From Pseudomonadota bacterium (GTDB taxonomy: Bacteria; Pseudomonadota; Gammaproteobacteria; Burkholderiales; Casimicrobiaceae), in NCBI GenBank assembly GCA_029571495.1, contig JAKPSO010000483.1:1-8984 (forward strand): DNA of 8,984 bases, read 5' to 3'. Of the stretch, positions 1-4,977 are shown one piece after another; the stretch's first letter is position 1, and every line of letters begins with the position of its first letter. The notes beneath the pieces are model-generated. The model made no database searches. It had not been told where the DNA came from and worked only from the letters and a program-made list of their open reading frames with translations. The position numbers and the translations under genes are program-made.

Positions 1-49
1 GTTTGCGCTGTTCAAGCGTGGCGTCTGCATCGCCAGCATCGGCATTCAT
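1..49 (-). CDS. 5' end of an unidentified gene (truncated by window edge)
   Basis: On the minus strand an ATG at 49-47 opens a frame that reads MNADAGDADATLEQRK and leaves the window without a stop. It is preceded by a near-ideal ribosome binding site, AGGAGGAG (complement of 54-61), a few bases before the ATG. This is the same motif as the one in front of acs. The gene lies downstream of acs in the same direction, but the acs terminator at 161-190 separates them, so it probably has its own promoter in 62-160. A TTGTCA hexamer on the minus strand (112-117) could be a -35 element, but no convincing -10 follows. Sixteen acidic and alanine-rich residues are too few to name a family. The call rests on the binding site and the open frame only. 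Confidence 0.55.
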   Translation of the reverse strand, partial: MNADAGDADATLEQRK

Positions 50-160
50 CGGGCTCCTCCTCTTGCGAAACGCTTTGTCACGCTTTCCCGTTGTGGACAC
101 ACGGTGTTTTGGTGACAAAGATGTTCGCAACCGCAGAGTAACCGAGTTTTGCGGTTTCGT

Positions 161-190
161 AAAAAAAGACAAGGCGCCAAAGCGCCTTGT
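161..190 (-). terminator. Rho-independent terminator of acs
   Basis: Read on the minus strand, a perfect 9-bp stem (ACAAGGCGC at 190-182 pairing with GCGCCTTGT at 177-169) with a 4-base loop is followed by C and seven T residues (167-161). This is a textbook intrinsic terminator pointing away from acs. It sits just beyond the second, outer copy of the acs 3' end, as expected if the terminator originally lay directly after the gene before the extra segment was added. Confidence 0.85.
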
Positions 191-197
191 TTGTCGA

Positions 198-215
198 CCC
201 GCCGGAACCGGCGGG
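198..215. other. GC-rich perfect hairpin upstream of the acs terminator
   Basis: CCCGCCGG-AA-CCGGCGGG is an 8-bp perfect inverted repeat with a 2-base centre. It has no T-run on either side, so it is not a terminator by itself. It lies in the acs 3' untranslated region 8 bp before the terminator stem and may stabilise the message end or be a small repeat-family palindrome. Confidence 0.6.
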
Positions 216-247
216 CGGTGCTAGAGCGGAGCCAGCCTTAGTCTTAC

Positions 248-284
248 AGACTTTGTTTAAGTTGTTCGAGAATCGCCGGATTTT
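248..284 (-). repeat. Outer copy of the acs 3' end (37-bp direct repeat)
   Basis: These 37 bases are identical to 367-403, the last part of the acs coding region. Read on the minus strand this copy encodes the same tail, NPAILEQLKQSL, but ends CTG TAA (stop at 246-244) instead of CTT TGA. The offset of 119 bp is not a multiple of three, so the copy is out of frame with acs and is not translated from it. It is followed by the acs terminator, so it is probably the original gene end, displaced by the intervening segment. Confidence 0.9.
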
Positions 285-342
285 GGCTTCGGCCGGCGCT
301 TGCGCGCCTTAACCTAAAGGTGAGCCTACGCCGAAATCCGGC
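275..342. repeat. REP-like palindromic segment between the two acs tails
   Basis: The outer arms GCCGGATTTTGGC (275-287) and GCCGAAATCCGGC (330-342) are inverted repeats with one mismatch in 13. Inside is a second perfect hairpin, GGCGC-TTGC-GCGCC (295-308). Arms of the type GCCGGATTTCGGC resemble the dispersed REP-like palindromes common between genes in proteobacteria (from memory, not searched). The left arm overlaps the outer acs-tail repeat, so part of the palindrome is made of acs-derived sequence. Bases unique to the inserted segment are 285-366, 82 bp. Confidence 0.6.
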
Positions 343-362
343 AGGCAACGCTAGCGCAACGA

Positions 363-2345
363 TCAAAGACTTTGTTTAAGTTGTTCGAGAATCGCCGGAT
401 TTTCCAACGTCGAGATATCTTGTGTGATCTCTTCGCCCTTCGCGATCGAGCGCAGCAGGCGGCGCATGATCTTGCCGGAGCGGGTTTTCGGGAGGTTGTC
501 GCCGAAACGAATATCTTTCGGTTTCGCGATCGGCCCGATCTCTTTGCCCACCCAGTCGCGCAGTTCCTTGGCGATCTTTTGTGCGGCGGCAGCGTCTGCT
601 GGGCGCGTGCCCTTGAGGACCACGAAGGCCGACACGGCTTCGCCGGTCGTCTCGTCGGGGCGACCTACGACAGCGGCTTCCGCCACCAGCGGGTTCGACA
701 CCAGTGCTGACTCAATTTCCATCGTGCCAAGGCGGTGACCAGAAACGTTCAATACGTCGTCGATACGGCCCGTGATACGGAAGTTGCCATTCACGGCGTC
801 GCGCACTGCGCCGTCGCCGGCCAAGTAGTAGCCCTTGAGCTCTTCCGGGAAGTATGACTTCTTGAAGCGATCCGGGTCGTTCCAAATCGTACGGATCATG
901 GACGGCCACGGTTTCTTCACCACCAAGATGCCGCCTTGACCGTTCGGCACGTCACCACCCGATTCGTCGACGATGGCGGTCGTGATACCCGGCAGCGGCA
1001 GCGTGCACGAGCCCGGTACGAGCGGCGTAACGCCAGGTAGGGGGGTGATCATGTGGCCGCCGGTTTCGGTTTGCCAGAACGTATCGACAATCGGGCAACG
1101 CTCGCCGCCGATGTTCTTGTAGTACCACATCCATGCTTCGGGGTTGATCGGCTCGCCAACGGAGCCGAGCAAGCGAACCGACGACAAATCGTATTTGCCT
1201 GGCGCGAAATCGGGGGTCGTGTCGGCGGCTTTGATCAGCGAGCGAATCGCGGTTGGCGCGGTGTAGAACACGGTGCACTTATGCTTCTGGATCATGTCCC
1301 AGAAACGACCCGCGTTGGGGTAAGTCGGTACGCCTTCGAAAATGATTTCGGTCGCGCCAACGGCCAACGGGCCATAGGTGACATAGGTGTGGCCCGTGAC
1401 CCAGCCCACGTCGGCTGTGCACCAGAAGACGTCGTTCGGTTTGATATCGAACGTCCATTTCATCGTGAGCATCGCGTGCAGCATGTAGCCGCCAGTCGAG
1501 TGCTGTACGCCCTTCGGCTTACCCGTGGAACCCGAGGTGTAGAGAACAAACAGCGGATGCTCGGCGCCGACCATTTCGGCCGGGCAGGTGTCGGCTTGAT
1601 CAGCTTCGACTTTCGCCCAATCGATGTCCTTGGCGCCGGCGGCGACATTGCCGCCCGTGCGCTTGTAGACGATAGTGTGACGAACGGCTTCGCAGCCACC
1701 CATAGCAAACGCTTCGTCCACCGCGGGTTTCAGCGGGATCGCTTTGCCGCCGCGCATTTGTTCGTCGGCTGCGATCACCAGCGTCGCGCCTACGTCCACG
1801 ATGCGCTCTTGCAAGCTCTTCGCGGAGAAGCCACCGAACACGACCGAGTGCGTCATGCCGATACGGGCACAGGCCTGCATCGCGACAACCGCCTCGATGG
1901 ACATCGGCAAATAAATGATCGCGCGATCGCCCTTTTTGTAGCCCAACGATTTCAGACCATTGGCAAAACGGCACACGCGCTTGTAGAGCTCAAGGTAAGT
2001 GACCTTGGTGACTTGACCGCCGTCGGCTTCGAAAATGATCGCGACTTTGTTTTCGGTCGGCGTGCCGAGGTGACGATCAAGGCAGTTGTACGACGCGTTC
2101 AATTCGCCGTCAGCAAACCATTTGAAGAACGGCGCGTTGCTGTCGTCAAGCGACTTGGTGAACGGTTTTGACCAGATCAGGTTTTCGCGCGCGAGGTCGC
2201 CCCAGAAGCCGGAGTAGTCTTTCTCGGCCTTGGCACACATGGCCGCGTAATCTGCGGGTTTGACGTTGGCCTGGGCAGTGAACTCGGCCGACGGCGGGAA
2301 CACACGATTCTCAACAAGAACCGATTCGATGGCAGATGACGACAT
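363..2345 (-). CDS. acs: Acetyl-CoA synthetase (AMP-forming acetate-CoA ligase)
   Basis: The 660-residue cytosolic enzyme activates acetate with ATP and CoA to acetyl-CoA through an acetyl-AMP intermediate, feeding the TCA cycle and glyoxylate shunt. Family motifs occur in order: the ATP loop YTSGSTGKPKG (about 269-279), DVGWVTGHTY (about 313-322), DTFWQTETGG (about 421-430, with Trp424 in the place of the acetate-pocket tryptophan), YLAGDGA (about 507-513), the hinge GRIDDVLNVSGHR (about 526-538) and PKTRSGKIMRR with Lys625, the adenylation lysine that Pat-type acetylases modify in relatives. Length matches the family (E. coli 652). The ATG at 2345 is chosen because AGGAGGAG lies 6 bases upstream. 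An in-frame GTG at 2387 adds 14 residues and also has a GGAGG in front of it. The gene is divergent from the yqhA-like gene. The last codons and the stop are affected by a 119-bp duplication/insertion, but the protein end looks normal. Confidence 0.97.
   Translation of the reverse strand: MSSSAIESVLVENRVFPPSAEFTAQANVKPADYAAMCAKAEKDYSGFWGDLARENLIWSKPFTKSLDDSNAPFFKWFADGELNASYNCLDRHLGTPTENKVAIIFEADGGQVTKVTYLELYKRVCRFANGLKSLGYKKGDRAIIYLPMSIEAVVAMQACARIGMTHSVVFGGFSAKSLQERIVDVGATLVIAADEQMRGGKAIPLKPAVDEAFAMGGCEAVRHTIVYKRTGGNVAAGAKDIDWAKVEADQADTCPAEMVGAEHPLFVLYTSGSTGKPKGVQHSTGGYMLHAMLTMKWTFDIKPNDVFWCTADVGWVTGHTYVTYGPLAVGATEIIFEGVPTYPNAGRFWDMIQKHKCTVFYTAPTAIRSLIKAADTTPDFAPGKYDLSSVRLLGSVGEPINPEAWMWYYKNIGGERCPIVDTFWQTETGGHMITPLPGVTPLVPGSCTLPLPGITTAIVDESGGDVPNGQGGILVVKKPWPSMIRTIWNDPDRFKKSYFPEELKGYYLAGDGAVRDAVNGNFRITGRIDDVLNVSGHRLGTMEIESALVSNPLVAEAAVVGRPDETTGEAVSAFVVLKGTRPADAAAAQKIAKELRDWVGKEIGPIAKPKDIRFGDNLPKTRSGKIMRRLLRSIAKGEEITQDISTLENPAILEQLKQSL
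367..403 (-). repeat. Inner copy of the acs 3' end (37-bp direct repeat)
   Basis: This is the partner of 248-284 and identical to it over 37 bases. It lies inside the functional acs reading frame and covers its last codons. Just outside it the sequence diverges, and the acs stop TGA (365-363) comes from the inserted segment rather than from the ancestral end. Confidence 0.9.
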
Positions 2346-2351
2346 AAGGGA

Positions 2352-2359
2352 CTCCTCCT
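2352..2359 (-). promoter_or_regulatory. Strong ribosome binding site of acs
   Basis: AGGAGGAG on the minus strand lies 6 bases before the ATG at 2345. It decides the start in favour of the 660-residue form. A second site, GGAGG (complement of 2394-2398), lies 6 bases before the in-frame GTG at 2387, so a minor product 14 residues longer is possible. Confidence 0.8.
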
Positions 2360-2576
2360 GAAACGAAAGCAGATTAGCGCTCAACACTCCCTGCCTCCAA
2401 CAGACTTTCAGGGAGAAACTGATGCGACGTTAGCGGGACAGATTGACGAGAGTCTTACACAAGACTAGGTAATAGCTTTTTAGCGCTATGGGCGTAGCCA
2501 CGGTCTTTGCGTGAAAATATTCTCGTAAGTCGACAGTTTGCCCAATTGGCCCAAAAACCTTTATCTGTTGCCGTTA

Positions 2577-2595
2577 TGACACAAAAGTTGTATCA
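2577..2595. promoter_or_regulatory. Operator-like imperfect dyad
   Basis: TGACACAA-AAG-TTGTATCA is an inverted repeat with 7 of 8 matching arm positions and a 3-base centre. It lies mid-way in the acs/yqhA-like divergent region, a sensible place for a regulator acting on either gene. The protein that might bind is unknown. It does not fit the CRP consensus spacing. Confidence 0.35.
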
Positions 2596-2608
2596 CCAGT
2601 TTTGCAAC

Positions 2609-2624
2609 GGCAAGCCTTGCGCCA
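2609..2624 (-). promoter_or_regulatory. Possible sigma-54 (-24/-12) promoter for acs
   Basis: On the minus strand the sequence reads TGGCGCAAGGCTTGCC, which fits TGGC-N7-TTGC and the invariant GG-N10-GC of sigma-54 promoters. Transcription would start near 2598 and leave a leader of about 250 nt before acs. The match overlaps the perfect inverted repeat 2615-2632, so it may be a by-product of that dyad. No activator site is recognised. Confidence 0.3.
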
Positions 2625-2632
2625 TCGCAAGG
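2615..2632. promoter_or_regulatory. Perfect inverted repeat just upstream of the yqhA-like promoter
   Basis: CCTTGCG-CCAT-CGCAAGG is a perfect 7-bp dyad ending 2 bases before the TTTACA hexamer of the rightward promoter candidate. It could be a regulator site for the rightward genes or a structural element. It is not followed by a T-run, so it is not a terminator. Confidence 0.4.
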
Positions 2633-2634
2633 AC

Positions 2635-2661
2635 TTTACAGTTGTGAACGGGTGCTAAACT
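2635..2661 (+). promoter_or_regulatory. Sigma-70-like promoter for the yqhA-like gene
   Basis: TTTACA (2635-2640) is followed after 15 bases by TAAACT (2656-2661), which is preceded by TG one base away (TGC-TAAACT), giving an extended -10. The short spacer is offset by the extended -10. A start near 2668 would put about 40 nt before the ATG at 2709 and would exclude the GTG at 2652 as a start codon. Confidence 0.45.
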
Positions 2662-2708
2662 GCCCCACACAAGATAGTTCCGCCGGACCGTTGCGTATCG
2701 ACTCCCCT

Positions 2709-3356
2709 ATGAAATCCTCGCTTAGTACCGAAGCGCGCACACGAGCCTTGCGCCCGTTGCCGTCGATCATCTTTGCAAGTCGCTGGCTGCAACTCCCGTT
2801 GTACTTGGGCCTCATCGTCGCGCAGGCGGTGTACGTGTTCCACTTTTGGGTCGAACTCGTGCATTTGATCGAAGCGGCGTTTGGTTCAGTCGATGCTGTC
2901 AAGATGATCGCGAGTGCCGTGCAGCCCTGCGACGCAACCGTCCGCGCGGCGATGAATCCGCCACAGGTTTGCCCCGCCGTGCCGGGAAAACTTACCGAGA
3001 CGCTGATCATGCTCTTGGTGCTTGGGCTCATCGACGTCGTCATGATCTCGAATCTGCTCATCATGGTGATCGTCGGCGGTTACGAAACATTCGTGTCACG
3101 CATGGACCTTGAGAATCACCCCGATCAGCCCGAGTGGCTCTCGCACGTCAACGCGTCGGTTCTCAAAGTCAAGCTGGCGACCGCGATCATCGGCATCTCC
3201 TCAATTCACTTATTAAAGACCTTCATCAACGCCGATCAGTACAGCGAAAAGACCTTGATTGCCCAGACAGTCATTCACGTGGTATTTCTGCTGTCCGCCA
3301 TGGCGATCGCGATGACCGACCGCCTGATGGCCCCTGCCCCAGCGGCGCCGCATTAG
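2709..3356 (+). CDS. yqhA: YqhA family (UPF0114) inner-membrane protein
   Basis: A 215-residue predicted membrane protein of unknown molecular function. Four hydrophobic segments are visible at about 28-52, 97-120, 156-172 and 184-202. The family signature lies around LGLIDVVMISNLL, IVGGYETFVSRMD and IGISSIHLLKTFI. Basic residues before segment 1 suggest that both ends are in the cytoplasm. Compared with E. coli YqhA (164 residues, recalled) there is an N-terminal extension and about 30 extra residues between segments 1 and 2, including Cys74 and Cys88. That loop would face the periplasm, so a disulfide is possible. The ATG at 2709 is preferred over the GTG at 2652 because a promoter-like element overlaps 2652 and the extra residues look non-coding. 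No clear ribosome binding site is present. The fumarase follows after 58 bp, probably in the same transcript. Family call sure, role unknown. Confidence 0.88.
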   Translation: MKSSLSTEARTRALRPLPSIIFASRWLQLPLYLGLIVAQAVYVFHFWVELVHLIEAAFGSVDAVKMIASAVQPCDATVRAAMNPPQVCPAVPGKLTETLIMLLVLGLIDVVMISNLLIMVIVGGYETFVSRMDLENHPDQPEWLSHVNASVLKVKLATAIIGISSIHLLKTFINADQYSEKTLIAQTVIHVVFLLSAMAIAMTDRLMAPAPAAPH

Positions 3357-3414
3357 CCCTCCGATTCATCAACGTTCCAACCTGCGCCGCCTTTCCGACC
3401 TGACGACACCCACC

Positions 3415-4941
3415 ATGCCCACGACTATCAAATACGCCGATTTCGTTGAATCCATTGCCGCTGCGCTGCAATTCATCAGCTACTACCACCCACAGGATTA
3501 CATCGAGCATCTCGCACGCGCCTACGAGGCCGAGGCTTCGCCAGCGGCGAAAGACGCCATCGCGCAGATCCTCACCAATTCGAAAATGTGCGCGGAGGGT
3601 CATCGTCCGATTTGCCAAGACACCGGCATCGTTAACGTGTTCCTCAAGATCGGCATGGACGTGCGCTTTGAAAACTTCTCGGGCAGCATCACCGACGCCG
3701 TCAACGAAGGCGTGCGCCGCGCTTACAACGACGCGGACAATTGCCTGCGCGCCTCGGTCGTCGCCGATCCTTTGTTCGAGCGCAAGAACACCAAAGACAA
3801 TACGCCGGCTGTCGTGCACATGGAACTCGTGCCCGGCAACACGATTGACATCAACGTCGCAGCCAAGGGCGGCGGCAGCGAAAACAAATCCAAATTTGTG
3901 ATGCTGAATCCGAGCGATTCGCTCGTGGATTGGGTGCTGAAAACGGTACCGACGATGGGCGCGGGTTGGTGCCCGCCAGGCATGCTCGGCATCGGCGTGG
4001 GCGGCACTGCGGAGAAGGCGATGCTCATGGCCAAGGAAGTGCTCATGGAGCCGATCGACATGTTCGATCTCTTGAAGCGCGGCCCACAAAACAAGACCGA
4101 AGAATTGCGTATCGAGTTGTACGAAAAGGTTAACGCACTCGGCATCGGCGCGCAGGGCCTAGGTGGACTGTCGACGGTACTCGACATTAAGATCGCGATG
4201 TACCCAACGCACGCGGCGTCGAAACCGGTTGCGATGATCCCGAACTGCGCTGCGACTCGCCACGCCCACTTCGTGCTTGATGGCTCCGGTCCGTCGTATT
4301 GCGAACCGCCGTCGCTCAGCGCATGGCCCAACGTCGCATGGACGCCGGACGTAAAGCTCTCCACACGTGTAAACCTCGACACGCTGACCAAGGCCGAAGT
4401 TGAAAGCTGGAAACCGGGACAAACACTGCTGCTCAACGGCAAAATGCTCACAGGTCGCGACGCAGCGCATAAGCGCATCGCCGACATGCTCGCGAAGGGC
4501 GAAAAACTCCCCGTCGATTTCACCAATCGAGTGATTTATTACGTCGGCCCAGTCGATCCTGTTCGCGACGAAGTCGTCGGCCCGGCGGGCCCAACGACCG
4601 CGACGCGCATGGACAAATTCACCGAGATGATGCTCTCGAAAACCGGCCTCATCTCGATGATCGGCAAGGCAGAGCGCGGCCCGGTGGCGATCGAGGCGAT
4701 CAAGAACCACAAGGCGGCGTACCTGATGGCCGTAGGTGGCGCCGCCTACTTGGTTTCGAAGGCAATCAAGGGCTCCAAAGTCGTTGGTTTTGCGGACCTT
4801 GGCATGGAGGCCATCTACGAGTTCGAAGTGCAAGACATGCCGGTCACGGTGGCCGTTGATTCGTCCGGTACGAGCGTGCACCAAACCGGCCCCAAAGAGT
4901 GGCAGGCCCGGATCGGAAAAATTCCGGTCACGGTGGCGTAG
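3415..4941 (+). CDS. fumA: Class I (4Fe-4S) fumarate hydratase, single chain
   Basis: The 508-residue cytosolic TCA-cycle enzyme interconverts fumarate and (S)-malate. It has the N-terminal (alpha) and C-terminal (beta) domains fused, as in E. coli FumA/FumB (548 residues). The three cluster cysteines are visible as Cys67 in ICQDTG, Cys186 in GWCPPG and Cys278 in NCAATRH. Other family stretches are KGGGSENKS (about 151-159), GIGVGGTAEKA (about 192-202), TLLLNGKMLTGRDAAHKR (about 337-354) and GPVDPVRDEVVGPAGPTTATRMD (about 378-400) of the beta domain. The cluster is oxygen-labile in this class. The ATG start has no recognisable ribosome binding site. The stop is TAG, followed by 12 open codons in the same frame up to the ATG of the GGDEF-EAL gene. 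The 58-bp gap before it and 36-bp gap after it suggest one operon. Whether it is called fumA or another symbol is a naming matter; the class is clear. Confidence 0.95.
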   Translation: MPTTIKYADFVESIAAALQFISYYHPQDYIEHLARAYEAEASPAAKDAIAQILTNSKMCAEGHRPICQDTGIVNVFLKIGMDVRFENFSGSITDAVNEGVRRAYNDADNCLRASVVADPLFERKNTKDNTPAVVHMELVPGNTIDINVAAKGGGSENKSKFVMLNPSDSLVDWVLKTVPTMGAGWCPPGMLGIGVGGTAEKAMLMAKEVLMEPIDMFDLLKRGPQNKTEELRIELYEKVNALGIGAQGLGGLSTVLDIKIAMYPTHAASKPVAMIPNCAATRHAHFVLDGSGPSYCEPPSLSAWPNVAWTPDVKLSTRVNLDTLTKAEVESWKPGQTLLLNGKMLTGRDAAHKRIADMLAKGEKLPVDFTNRVIYYVGPVDPVRDEVVGPAGPTTATRMDKFTEMMLSKTGLISMIGKAERGPVAIEAIKNHKAAYLMAVGGAAYLVSKAIKGSKVVGFADLGMEAIYEFEVQDMPVTVAVDSSGTSVHQTGPKEWQARIGKIPVTVA

Positions 4942-4977
4942 TCGCCGGCCATTTCGGCTCCGACCGCGACCCACGAA

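Larger units (their letters stand above)
2346..2708. other. Divergent control region between acs and the yqhA-like gene
   Basis: About 360 bp without a supported gene. It holds the acs ribosome binding site, several inverted repeats (AGTCTT-ACAC-AAGACT at 2451-2466, ATAGC with GCTAT at 2472-2489, CCAATTGG at 2542-2549, and the dyads at 2577-2595 and 2615-2632), a sigma-54-like element for acs and a sigma-70-like promoter for the rightward genes. It is visibly more AT-rich than the flanking genes between about 2460 and 2610. Its length and dyad content suggest regulated acetate-responsive expression of acs, but no named regulator site can be assigned. Confidence 0.6.

Noticed and set aside
3..224. 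73-codon open frame on the plus strand at the left edge
   Set aside because: It reads through the acs terminator and hairpin and opposite the start of a minus-strand gene with a strong ribosome binding site; no coding signal.
1053..2171. 372-codon open frame on the plus strand, opposite acs
   Set aside because: It lies wholly antisense to the well-conserved acs gene and its translation (rich in R, A, D, V, H) matches no family. It is a shadow of codon bias in a GC-rich gene.
3271..4526. Two long minus-strand open frames (3271-4089 and 3723-4526) opposite the fumarase gene
   Set aside because: Both are antisense to conserved fumarase codons including the cluster-cysteine regions, and their translations show no domain.
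4840..4937. 14-bp direct repeat CCGGTCACGGTGGC at 4840-4853 and 4924-4937
   Set aside because: Both copies are in frame and encode PVTVA in the normal C-terminal part of class I fumarase; this looks like coincidence of protein sequence, not a mobile repeat.
4939..4941. General reassignment of TAG to an amino acid
   Set aside because: Fumarase, the nucleotidyltransferase and the YqhA-like protein all end at their expected family length at TAG, so wholesale recoding is unlikely; only partial suppression remains possible.
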